DNA of 31,275 nucleotides, taken from the NCBI GenBank assembly GCA_025925185.1, contig JAICLV010000007.1:1-31275 (forward strand), read 5' to 3'. Position 1 is the first letter of the stretch. Each line of letters starts with the position of its first letter. The notes under the pieces were generated by a model. That model saw only the letters and a program-made list of their open reading frames with translations, ran no database searches and was not told the origin of the DNA. The position numbers were made by a program, and so were the translations under genes. Shown piece after piece: positions 24,680 to 31,275 of this stretch. The DNA comes from Acidothermaceae bacterium. Its GTDB lineage: Bacteria > Actinomycetota > Actinomycetes > Acidothermales > Acidothermaceae.

Positions 24680-25651
24680 ATGGAGTACACGCATCTTGGC
24701 CGGAGCGGCCTCTCGGTCAGCAGGCTCTGCCTCGGCACGATGAACTTCGGCCCGGTGACGGAGGTCGAAGACAGCCACAACATCATGGACCGCGCCCACG
24801 AGCACGGCATCAACTTCTTCGACACCGCCAACGTCTACGGCTGGGGCGAGAACAAGGGCCGCACCGAGTCGATCATCGGCAACTGGTTCTCCCGCGGCGA
24901 CGGCCGTCGTGAGAAGACGGTGCTCGCCACGAAGGTCTACGGCGACATGGACGAGTGGCCCAACAGCGGCAAGCTCTCGGCGCTGAACATCCGCCGCGCA
25001 TGCGAGGCGTCGTTGAAGCGGCTGCAGACCGACTACATCGACATCTACCAGATGCATCACGTCGACCGCGCAACGTCGTGGGACGAGATCTGGGAGGGCT
25101 TCGAAGCCCTTCGCGCGCAAGGGAAGATCCTCTACGCAGGTTCGTCGAACTTCGCCGGCTGGCACATCGCGAAAGCGCAAGAGGCGGCGCGGCGCCGCAA
25201 CTACTTCGGCCTGGTGGCCGAGCAATCGCTGTACAACCTGGCCGCCCGCACCGTCGAGCTGGAGGTGCTGCCTGCCGCGCAGGATTACGGCCTCGGCGTC
25301 ATCCCGTGGAGCCCGCTGCAGGGCGGCCTGCTCGGGGGAATCTTGCGTAAGCAGGAGCGCAACCGCAGCAGTAGCGGCCGCGCCGACGACACGCTCAACG
25401 CGAATCGTGCGGCGGTCGAGGCGTACGAGGCGTTCTGCGACGAGCTTGGCGAAGAGCCCGCCAACGTCGCGCTCGCCTGGCTGCTGCACCAGCCGGCCGT
25501 CACCGCGCCGATCATCGGCCCGCGCACGATCGACCAGCTTGACGGCGTGCTGCGCGCGTTGGAAATCGACCTCGACGACAAGGCGCTGGCCCGGCTCGAC
25601 GAGATCTGGCCGGGGCCGGGCGGCGCGGCGCCGGAGGCCTACGCCTGGTAA
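24680..25651 (+). CDS. Aldo/keto reductase
   Basis: The TIM-barrel enzyme has the full catalytic tetrad: Asp48 and Tyr53 (FFDTANVYGWGE), Lys85 (ATKVYGD) and His126 (YQMHHVD). GSSNFAGWHIAKA and PWSPLQGGLLGG, together with the C-terminal IIGPRTIDQLDG, are marks of NADPH-binding aldo/keto reductases of the YghZ/tas branch (the potassium-channel beta-subunit-like group). It reduces carbonyls; the substrate is unknown. The 323 residues are the usual length. ATG at 24680 follows AGGGTGGG. Its stop overlaps the end of the convergent thpR gene by 13 bp, so the two read through each other's 3' ends. Confidence 0.93.
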   Translation: MEYTHLGRSGLSVSRLCLGTMNFGPVTEVEDSHNIMDRAHEHGINFFDTANVYGWGENKGRTESIIGNWFSRGDGRREKTVLATKVYGDMDEWPNSGKLSALNIRRACEASLKRLQTDYIDIYQMHHVDRATSWDEIWEGFEALRAQGKILYAGSSNFAGWHIAKAQEAARRRNYFGLVAEQSLYNLAARTVELEVLPAAQDYGLGVIPWSPLQGGLLGGILRKQERNRSSSGRADDTLNANRAAVEAYEAFCDELGEEPANVALAWLLHQPAVTAPIIGPRTIDQLDGVLRALEIDLDDKALARLDEIWPGPGGAAPEAYAW

Positions 25652-26235
25652 CCCTCACCCGCTAGGTCACCGAGTGACCAGCGGCCGAGCGGCTCGTGGC
25701 GAAGCGGCGGCCCGAGGTGGCTTCTCATCAAGACAAGCTCGGACGCCGTCCAGGTCGGCCCCGCGTAACCGTCGAGTTCGGCGATCAGGTCTCGGAGGTC
25801 GACCGGCGCGCGCGCTTTCGCCCGCGCCAGCGTCAGGTGCGGCCGATACGTCCGCTGCTCCATCGCCAACCCGATCCGGCGCCCGGCGGCAGCGCAGCTG
25901 TCGGCCAGCGCGCTCAGCTGTCGCAGCGCGCCGCCCGCGACGCCTACGTAGAGCACGGTGGCACGGGCGGGCCGGGAAAACCCGCCGGCGCCTGCGAATT
26001 GCAGAGGTGCCGCCGAGTGCCTGCGGGCCGCGCGCGCCAGTCGATCAGCCAACTCGGGAACGCGTTCTTCGGCGACGTCGCCGAAGAACGCACCGGTGAG
26101 GTGCCACGTCGCGGTCGGTGTCCAGCGCAACGTCGTCCATGCGGAGCGAAGTGGCGCGACGGCGGCGTCGAGGTCGGCGATCGCCTCGTCCGAGGGAGGA
26201 AAGGCGGCGAAGAGCCGCCAGCCCTGCGAGCTCAT
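25639..26235 (-). CDS. thpR: RNA 2',3'-cyclic phosphodiesterase (ThpR/LigT, 2H family)
   Basis: The two HxT motifs that define 2H phosphoesterases are seen as HLTG (45-48) and HLTL (133-136), about 88 residues apart, as in LigT-like proteins. WRLFAAFPPSDEA at the N-terminus and RPHLTLARAK also fit. The enzyme opens 2',3'-cyclic phosphates at RNA ends; its physiological role in bacteria is unclear. At 198 residues it is of normal size. ATG at 26235 overlaps the TGA of the upstream MFS gene (ATGA), so it is the third gene of the marR-MFS-thpR operon. Its own 3' end overlaps the aldo/keto reductase gene. Confidence 0.9.
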   Translation of the reverse strand: MSSQGWRLFAAFPPSDEAIADLDAAVAPLRSAWTTLRWTPTATWHLTGAFFGDVAEERVPELADRLARAARRHSAAPLQFAGAGGFSRPARATVLYVGVAGGALRQLSALADSCAAAGRRIGLAMEQRTYRPHLTLARAKARAPVDLRDLIAELDGYAGPTWTASELVLMRSHLGPPLRHEPLGRWSLGDLAGEGYQA

Positions 26236-27533
26236 CGGGCGCGGACCTCGGCGGTCATCGCCTCCTTGACGATCTCGTCGCGCGTAATCAGGCGGGGCCA
26301 CCACAGCTGGTCGGACATCCGGATCGCAAGCTGTTGCGAGCGCGCGTAATACACCGCGCAGCCGAGCGAAGCTGCGAGCGAGATGGCGCCGCCGAAGAAC
26401 AACGACCACTGCGGGCCGACCTGGCCACCGAGCCAACCGACGAGCAGCGAGCCGAGGGGGGCACATCCGATGAACACTGTCGTGTACAGCGCCATCACCC
26501 GCGCCTGCATGTGCGGCGCGGCGCTGAGCTGAAGCATCGAGTTGCATGCGGTGGCGAGCAAAATCCCGGCGCCGCCGATCGGAATCAACCACACCATGAA
26601 CACCGTGTACGACGGCAGGAACCCGGAGACCGCCTCGAGCAGGCCGAAGGTCGCGCCCGCCACGATCAGCACACGGATACGCGGCGGCTTGCGCCGTCGC
26701 GCGGAGGTCAACGCACCAACCACCGAGCCGAGAGCCTGGGCCGCCGAGAGCAAGCCGTAGCTACCGGCGCCGCGATGGAAGACCCCTTGGGCGACAAGCG
26801 CGTTGGTGATTTGAAAGTTGAAGCCGAAGGTGCCGATGAAGCCCATCAACAAGACCGGCAGCATCAGCTCTGGCTTGCTCCGCACGTACGTCAGACCTTC
26901 GCGAAGCTGACCGCGCGCGCGAGCCACGAGCGGTGCGGGCCACAGTTCCTTCGCCGACATCGCCAAGATTCCGGCGATCACCGCGAGGTAAGAGAACGCG
27001 TTGACGAAAAATGCGGGCGCGGTGCCGAACGCCTCGATAAGCAGACCGGCGATCGCCGGGCCGATCATCCGCGAGGCGTTGAAGGTGGCCGAGTTGAGGC
27101 TCACCGCGTTTTGCAACTTGTCGCGGCCGACCATCTCGATCACGAACGCCTGCCGGACGGGCGCGTCGAGGGCGGACGCCACGCCGAACGCGAAGGCGAT
27201 CACGCAGATGGTCCACAAGCGCATCTCGCCGACGACGATCAGCAGGCCGCTGAGCGCGGAGATCGCCGCCATCACACTTTGGGTGACGGTCAGGACCTTC
27301 CGCTTCGGATAGCGGTCTCCGAGCATGCCGCCGAACATGCCGAAGATCAGCGTCGGCATGAACTGCAAGGCCGTGACGATGCCAAGCGCGAAGCTGTTGT
27401 CGTTGGTCAGGATGTGGTAGACCAACCAGTCCTGGGTGACCCGGCCCATCCAGGTGCCGGTGTTCGAGATGACCTGCCCCGAAGCGTAGAGGCGATAGTT
27501 GCGCAGGCTTAGAGCCGCGAACATCGCTTTCAC
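26232..27533 (-). CDS. MFS transporter (MFS_3, EntS-like)
   Basis: The 433-residue protein has about twelve helices. SLRNYRLYASGQVISNTGTW (9-28) and GMLGDRYPKRKV (69-80, motif A with the conserved Asp-Arg and following positive residues) and the DAPVRQAFVIEMVG stretch are typical of the MFS_3 group of exporters, which includes the enterobactin exporter and multidrug pumps. GTG at 27533 lies in a GTGA overlap with the marR stop, so it is translated with the regulator, and it overlaps thpR at its end. A MarR repressor in front of an exporter commonly controls it in response to its cargo. From memory the same pair exists in M. tuberculosis near Rv0876c-Rv0880. Confidence 0.92.
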   Translation of the reverse strand: MKAMFAALSLRNYRLYASGQVISNTGTWMGRVTQDWLVYHILTNDNSFALGIVTALQFMPTLIFGMFGGMLGDRYPKRKVLTVTQSVMAAISALSGLLIVVGEMRLWTICVIAFAFGVASALDAPVRQAFVIEMVGRDKLQNAVSLNSATFNASRMIGPAIAGLLIEAFGTAPAFFVNAFSYLAVIAGILAMSAKELWPAPLVARARGQLREGLTYVRSKPELMLPVLLMGFIGTFGFNFQITNALVAQGVFHRGAGSYGLLSAAQALGSVVGALTSARRRKPPRIRVLIVAGATFGLLEAVSGFLPSYTVFMVWLIPIGGAGILLATACNSMLQLSAAPHMQARVMALYTTVFIGCAPLGSLLVGWLGGQVGPQWSLFFGGAISLAASLGCAVYYARSQQLAIRMSDQLWWPRLITRDEIVKEAMTAEVRAR

Positions 27534-27961
27534 GAGCTGGCCAATCTGTCGAGCAATGGCGCCACGGCATGCAGCAGCTCGCGCTCGTGCTCAGTCAGAC
27601 CGTCGAGCTGGCCGGCGAGCCATGCCTCACGGCGGCGCCGATCCTCATGCAACAACAGGCGGCCGGCAGGGCTGAGTTCGAACACCACGTGCCGCTTGTC
27701 GGCCGGGTCGGCGCTTCGGGTGATCAAGCCGCGACCTTCGAGCCCAGCGGTGGTGCGGGTCATCGACGGCGGCTGCACCCGCTCCTTGGCGGCAAGCTGG
27801 GCGAGGTTCATGGCGCCGCAGCGCTCGAGGGAGCCGAGCACGGCGAGCTGGCTCAGTGTGACGTTCTCGTCGGGTCGCTCCGCCCGCAGCCGCCGGGTCA
27901 GGCGCATCAACGCGACGCGCAACTCGCTCGCGAGCTCAAGGGTGGCGATCTTCGTAGACAC
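27530..27961 (-). CDS. MarR-family transcriptional regulator
   Basis: The 143-residue protein has the winged helix (about 34-101): TLSQLAVLGSLERCG, LAQLAAKERVQPPSMTRTTA (recognition helix region), LEGRGLITRSADPADKRHVVFELSP with the DKR turn of the wing. Helices at both ends form the dimer. GTG at 27961 has no ribosome site; a TATGCT box 8 nt before it suggests a leaderless mRNA. Two adjacent 13-bp dyads just upstream are probable binding sites. A product bound there would block its own operon (marR, MFS exporter, thpR) and perhaps the divergent DUF2530 gene. The inducing ligand is unknown. Confidence 0.92.
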   Translation of the reverse strand: MSTKIATLELASELRVALMRLTRRLRAERPDENVTLSQLAVLGSLERCGAMNLAQLAAKERVQPPSMTRTTAGLEGRGLITRSADPADKRHVVFELSPAGRLLLHEDRRRREAWLAGQLDGLTEHERELLHAVAPLLDRLASS

Positions 27962-27967
27962 AAGTAC

Positions 27968-27993
27968 TTAGCATAGCTTATTAGCCTTGCTAA
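27968..27993. promoter_or_regulatory. Two tandem 13-bp dyads, probable MarR operator
   Basis: TTAGCATAGCTTA (27968-27980) and TTAGCCTTGCTAA (27981-27993) abut with a period of 13 bp. The second is a perfect dyad (TTAGC-N3-GCTAA); the first has one half-site changed (GCTTA). They are AT-rich in a very GC-rich setting and cover the -10 region of marR, as expected for autorepression by a MarR dimer pair. Confidence 0.7.
27970..27975 (-). promoter_or_regulatory. Probable -10 box, leaderless promoter of the marR operon
   Basis: TATGCT on the minus strand fits TANNNT; with 8 nt to the GTG at 27961 the start point falls about at the start codon. It lies inside the first operator dyad. Confidence 0.5.
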
Positions 27994-28020
27994 CGGCTTC
28001 GATTTTCGCGGTCGGCGGAT

Positions 28021-28026
28021 TAGGCT
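28021..28026 (+). promoter_or_regulatory. Probable -10 box, leaderless promoter of the DUF2530 gene
   Basis: TAGGCT fits TANNNT and is followed by 6 nt and ATG at 28033. No Shine-Dalgarno is present. It is 28 bp past the second MarR dyad, so that operator would lie near its -35 region. Confidence 0.45.
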
Positions 28027-28032
28027 GGCGCC

Positions 28033-28332
28033 ATGCCCGCCGCCTCCCGTCGTGCCGCCTCCCGTCGTGCCGCCTCCCGTCGTCCCGACCCGGCGCCGTA
28101 TCGCACCAACGACTACGCACCGGTGATCGCCGGCACGCTGGCTTGGCTGGTGGCCGTCGTCGTGTTGTTGGCCCGGCACGACGAGATGGCGAGAAACGGG
28201 CAGGGCTGGTGGCTGTGGGTCGCCGTCGTGGGCTTCGCGCTCGGTTTTTGGGGCATGACGTTGGTCGCGGTCCACCATCGGGTCGCCGCGCGCCGTGCCG
28301 AGCGCCACAACCACGGCCCAGACGACGAATAG
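28033..28332 (+). CDS. DUF2530 small membrane protein
   Basis: The 99-residue protein has two helices (about 29-47 and 59-80) joined by a short loop (RHDEMARNGQGW) and a basic, His-containing end. The layout and the place beside a MarR regulator and an exporter match DUF2530 (Rv0879c-like) proteins, whose function is unknown. The N-terminus is unusual: AASRR is encoded three times by a perfect 15-bp repeat just after the start. ATG at 28033 seems to be the first base of the mRNA. Its stop abuts the stop of the next convergent gene (TAG at 28330-28332, then the reverse TAG at 28333-28335). Confidence 0.8.
   Translation: MPAASRRAASRRAASRRPDPAPYRTNDYAPVIAGTLAWLVAVVVLLARHDEMARNGQGWWLWVAVVGFALGFWGMTLVAVHHRVAARRAERHNHGPDDE
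28039..28083. repeat. 15-bp unit in three perfect tandem copies
   Basis: GCCGCCTCCCGTCGT occurs at 28039-28053, 28054-28068 and 28069-28083, coding for AASRR three times near the DUF2530 N-terminus. Identity at DNA level points to recent expansion; changes in copy number keep the frame. Confidence 0.9.
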
Positions 28333-31218
28333 CTAGTCGAGATCGGCCTCGGCGGCTAGCAGTCCCGCTTCGTCGGGGCTCGCGAACAGCTCGGTGAGCA
28401 GATGCCGCGACCGCCAGTCGCCCGATGACCAGGCACGGCCGCGGCCCAGCCCAAACGCAAGCGTCGACGCGTCGACGTGCAGCGTGTCGTCGGTGAACCG
28501 CCAGCGCACCGGCGTCGGACGGCCCTCGACGTCGGCGACCAGCAACCGGTCGTGCACCACACAGTCGTCACGCGACGTGCCTTCGCTCATGATCGCGAAA
28601 TCCGCGAGTTCGCTGGCCAGCGGCAAGTCGAGTGCGTCAGCGACCGCTGCCGCGTCGTCGAGTGAGGCGGGTAGCACGCCGAGGTTTCCCAGCAGCGGCA
28701 GCAAATCCGGCTGGTCAACCACAACCGCGTCGGTGGCGTCGGCGACGACGATCGCGCCGTCGCGGACCACCCGTACTCGCGCGGGCGGTTCGGCTGGTCG
28801 GGCGAGCGCGTACAGCGCCCGCAGCTGCGCGCGCCCGATCGCGCGGTTCGGGTCTGCGAGCCGAGCCACCAGGTCGTCGTCGTCGACGTCCGACACGTCT
28901 CGCAAAGCGCCTGTCGCCGCGAGGAACTCGTCGTCCAAGTCGAGCTCGACAACGTCGTAGACGCCGCGCAATAGCGAGTCGGACGACGAAAGGCGCCCGC
29001 GCACGATGCCGTTCGTTCGCAACCACCACGCCGGGTAGGACAACGCCCGCCGGCGTTGCGACATGGTGGTCACAAATACCGGCGTCGTCACGGCCAATCG
29101 CAACTCCGCCTCGGCTAAGAGCAAAAGCGCCTGCGGCCACGCGTCGGCGCGCACCAACTCGAGGTCGCGCACGGCGACGAACTCGTCGATCACCACCGGC
29201 TCGGAACCGTCAAATTGTGCTGCCAGATAGGCGAAATATTCGCGTTCTCCGTCGAGATCGTGATCCGGGTCAGACACGTCGTGCTCGCGGATGAGGGCGA
29301 AACTGTCGAGAACGCCGACGCGTCGAAGCAGCGCGGCGCCCCATCGGTCGACGAACGATTCGTCGACCTGCGCGAAGGGCGCGTCGTCAACTACGATCTC
29401 GGCTAGCTTCGAACCGGGCAGCAGTAACTCCCCTGCGGGCGCGAAGTCGCCGTCGGCGGTGGGCAGCGTGAGATCGGCGAGCCACGGCTCGTCACCGACA
29501 CTGGCGGCCGCGAGCAACCGCATCACCGGCTCGGCGATCGCCAGCGGATCCTCGGCGTCGTAAGAGTTTTCGACCGCCGAGCGCACCGCCGCGCTCGTCA
29601 GGATCGCCGTCGGGTCCGACTCGACCGCGCCTAGCCGGAGCAGCAGCGGATGGGCGGCGTCGGGGTCGACGCTGCGTAGGCCGAAGACGGCGAGATCGGC
29701 GACCGCGCCAGGCATCAACACCCCGCGCGGCGAGCGAGCGACGCCACCCGCCGCGAGCGGCACCGGTAACCCGGCCAACGCGTCGCTGCCGACACCCGCG
29801 CCAGCCAGCGCCTCGTACAACGCACGCCACCACGACCCCGGCTGGTCGAGCGACCCGAGCTCGTCGAGCACCTCCGCCAAGGCGATCCGTCGGACGTCGA
29901 GGGCGGCGAGCGCCTGCCGTCCCGACGCCACCCATCGCGCAGGCAGCAGGGTGGGAAACACGTCCGCGAGGACGTCGACCAACCCGCTGCTCACGAGCAC
30001 CCCGTCGATGTCAAGCAACCCGGCCTGCGAGGGTCGAAGCCGAATCTCCGGGTCGTGCGCCGGCAAGAACGCGCTGTCGCGCAGCCTCGACATGACGCCG
30101 CCGCGCACCGCGCCGTCGAGCGCGCCACCGGCGACGCCGGTCGGCACCAGCCGCAAGACCTCGACTACCGCCGGCAGTTCGGCGACCAGTTCGGCGTACA
30201 ACCGGCCCGCCACGTCGACGAGGAAGTCATGTAGCGGGCCCGTCGCTATGTGCCGCCGGGTCGGGTCGAGCGGGAACGAGGCGATCAACAAGGCAGGCAG
30301 GGTTACCGGCTCGTCGGTGGGCGTCGGCGCGTGCACGACCTGTGGCACGGAGGCCGGCAGCGACGTCGGGCGCCCTGACTCGTCGACCGGGAGCGCCCAG
30401 GTGACCTCGAACTGCCGGCGCGACCGCTCCTCAACGCCGCGGTCGCGCAGCAGGTCGGGGTCGACCCTCCCGGACGCTTGCCTCGTCTTCCATCGCACGC
30501 CGTCGACGAGCAGCACGTCGTCCAAGACCTGCGAGGTGATGGTTCGGGTGCTGCCGTCGACAACGATTTCGATGGTTTCCAGCGCGGGCAACGTCAGCAT
30601 CAACGCCGCGTCGACGCCAAGCAACAGTTCGCGCACCAACGCCTCGGCCGCAACGTCGCGCAAAGGCAACCGCACCAGCGTCGCGTAACCGATCGCAGGC
30701 ACGTCGGCGACGGCAAAAGGCAATCGCAGCACCGGCACCGCGTCGCCACGGCGGGCGACCTCGTCGGCGAGCGAGTCGATATCGCGGACGGCGGCGATGG
30801 CGTCGGCCCGGGACCATCGCACACCGCCACCGCCCGACACGATCGCCGGCTCGTCACTGATCGCGAGCACCGCGGCGAAGCCCACCCCAAAGCGCCCCAC
30901 CGACGTGGTGGCGTCGTCGCGCTTGGACGACGCCCGCAGCGTCGACAGCGACTCGACGCCGGCAGCGTCAAGCGGAGCACCGGTGTTGGCGGCTCGCAAC
31001 TCACCGCTTTCGAGCGCGAGCCGCAGCTTGCCGCGCACACCCGCCCGCGCCGCCGCGTCGGCGGCGTTTTGAGCGAGCTCGACGATCACACGGTCGCGGT
31101 AACCGCCAAGGACGAGATCCTCTTCGGCGTTGGCGTCCTCGCGAAAACGCGCCGGACTGGCCGCCCAAGACGCCAGCACCCGTGCACGTAGGGCCTCGGT
31201 GCCGAACGGATCGCTCAG
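28333..31218 (-). CDS. Sacsin/Hsp90-type GHKL ATPase, large actinobacterial protein
   Basis: The 961-residue protein opens with a GHKL ATP-binding domain of the sacsin N-terminal/Hsp90 kind: N box VELAQNAADAA (46-56, Asn51), ANTGAPLDAAGVESL (77-91, with NTG where Hsp90 has DxG), and GRFGVGFAAVLAIS (108-121). The remaining ~800 residues hold no domain I can name. DPFGTEALRARVLASWAASPARF (residues 3 on) and REDANAEEDLV are, from memory, conserved in relatives, so the start should lie before the GTG at 31179. The only candidate is CTG at 31218, in the stop of the upstream gene (AACTGAGC). Role unknown; a chaperone-like function is inferred from the fold. Convergent with DUF2530. Confidence 0.85.
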   Translation of the reverse strand: MSDPFGTEALRARVLASWAASPARFREDANAEEDLVLGGYRDRVIVELAQNAADAAARAGVRGKLRLALESGELRAANTGAPLDAAGVESLSTLRASSKRDDATTSVGRFGVGFAAVLAISDEPAIVSGGGGVRWSRADAIAAVRDIDSLADEVARRGDAVPVLRLPFAVADVPAIGYATLVRLPLRDVAAEALVRELLLGVDAALMLTLPALETIEIVVDGSTRTITSQVLDDVLLVDGVRWKTRQASGRVDPDLLRDRGVEERSRRQFEVTWALPVDESGRPTSLPASVPQVVHAPTPTDEPVTLPALLIASFPLDPTRRHIATGPLHDFLVDVAGRLYAELVAELPAVVEVLRLVPTGVAGGALDGAVRGGVMSRLRDSAFLPAHDPEIRLRPSQAGLLDIDGVLVSSGLVDVLADVFPTLLPARWVASGRQALAALDVRRIALAEVLDELGSLDQPGSWWRALYEALAGAGVGSDALAGLPVPLAAGGVARSPRGVLMPGAVADLAVFGLRSVDPDAAHPLLLRLGAVESDPTAILTSAAVRSAVENSYDAEDPLAIAEPVMRLLAAASVGDEPWLADLTLPTADGDFAPAGELLLPGSKLAEIVVDDAPFAQVDESFVDRWGAALLRRVGVLDSFALIREHDVSDPDHDLDGEREYFAYLAAQFDGSEPVVIDEFVAVRDLELVRADAWPQALLLLAEAELRLAVTTPVFVTTMSQRRRALSYPAWWLRTNGIVRGRLSSSDSLLRGVYDVVELDLDDEFLAATGALRDVSDVDDDDLVARLADPNRAIGRAQLRALYALARPAEPPARVRVVRDGAIVVADATDAVVVDQPDLLPLLGNLGVLPASLDDAAAVADALDLPLASELADFAIMSEGTSRDDCVVHDRLLVADVEGRPTPVRWRFTDDTLHVDASTLAFGLGRGRAWSSGDWRSRHLLTELFASPDEAGLLAAEADLD

Positions 31219-31275
31219 TTCGGATCCGGGACGGGCTCGGACTCGGGCTCGGATTCGGGCTCGGATTCGGGCGCG
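31215..31275 (-). CDS. 3' end of the upstream gene (perhaps DUF3027), cut by the window
   Basis: Nineteen codons and a TGA at 31217-31215 are visible, reading A(PESE)3 then PVPDPN. The acidic Pro/Glu/Ser repeat suggests a disordered tail. In actinobacteria the sacsin-like gene often follows a DUF3027 gene, so this may be its C-terminus, but the domain itself is outside the window. The stop overlaps the CTG of the next gene. Confidence 0.5.
   Translation of the reverse strand, partial: APESEPESEPESEPVPDPN
31236..31271. repeat. 12-bp tandem repeat coding for PESE
   Basis: Three units of 12 bp (on the minus strand CCCGAATCCGAG twice, then CCCGAGTCCGAG) encode PESE three times at the end of the partial gene. 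The repeat may continue beyond the window edge. Confidence 0.8.

Noticed and set aside
26118..27512. 464-residue plus-strand open frame opposite the MFS gene
   Set aside because: The translation is rich in Arg, His, Gln and Asp with no fold, while the other strand gives a twelve-helix transporter with motif A.
31236..31271. Repeat array at the right edge as a possible CRISPR or satellite
   Set aside because: The 12-bp units have no spacers and encode an in-frame PESE tail.

Overview
The window comes from a high-GC actinobacterial chromosome. GTG starts, 1-8 nt gene overlaps, an F420-dependent LLM-family oxidoreductase, a UdgX-type uracil-DNA glycosylase, a type-2 citrate synthase and a DUF2530/MarR/MFS block all point there. 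From memory, the right-hand part (citA, serC, MFS, MarR, DUF2530, and the gene pair at the far right) resembles the Mycobacterium tuberculosis Rv0876c-Rv0889c neighbourhood, so a member or relative of Mycobacteriales/Frankiales is likely. The genus cannot be read from the sequence. No rRNA, tRNA, CRISPR array, insertion sequence or prophage gene was seen; this looks like core chromosome with some accessory genes.

Left part (1-6.5 kb): a membrane protein cut by the window edge (possibly UbiA-like), then a minus-strand run of an orphan chemoreceptor with almost no external sensor domain, a GH3 N-acetylglucosaminidase preceded by a perfect DasR-like palindrome, a type IB topoisomerase and a STAS anti-anti-sigma protein. 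Upstream of these on the same strand is the LLM oxidoreductase. A small plus-strand membrane protein follows.

6.4-11.6 kb: a minus-strand operon of NarL-type histidine kinase, response regulator and DUF4097 beta-repeat protein, divergent from an MMPL exporter. A 28-bp imperfect palindrome lies between the two start points and may control one or both. 11.6-17.7 kb: an aldose-epimerase-like gene coupled to a two-helix membrane protein; divergent from them, a tightly packed plus-strand cluster of a small unknown protein, two double-YbjQ proteins (four homologous domains in all), an O-antigen-ligase-like membrane protein and a histidine phosphatase; and a small acidic protein.

17.7-25.7 kb: udgX with an overlapping hotdog-like gene, pdxH, citA, serC (with a strong hairpin before it) overlapping an MFS gene, a secreted or anchored beta-propeller-like protein, and an aldo/keto reductase. 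pdxH and serC both bear on pyridoxal phosphate (its synthesis and its use). 25.7-31.3 kb: a minus-strand marR-MFS-thpR operon with overlapping genes and two tandem 13-bp operator-like sites at its start, the divergent DUF2530 gene, a 961-residue sacsin/Hsp90-type ATPase, and the 3' end of its upstream partner.

Points for follow-up: the four-domain YbjQ cluster, the DasR-like operator, the tandem MarR sites at an apparently leaderless start, apparent CTG starts inside two AACTGAGC stop/start overlaps, the 28-bp palindrome, and the serC leader hairpin. All functional calls are by recognition of motifs and families; no search or folding was run.
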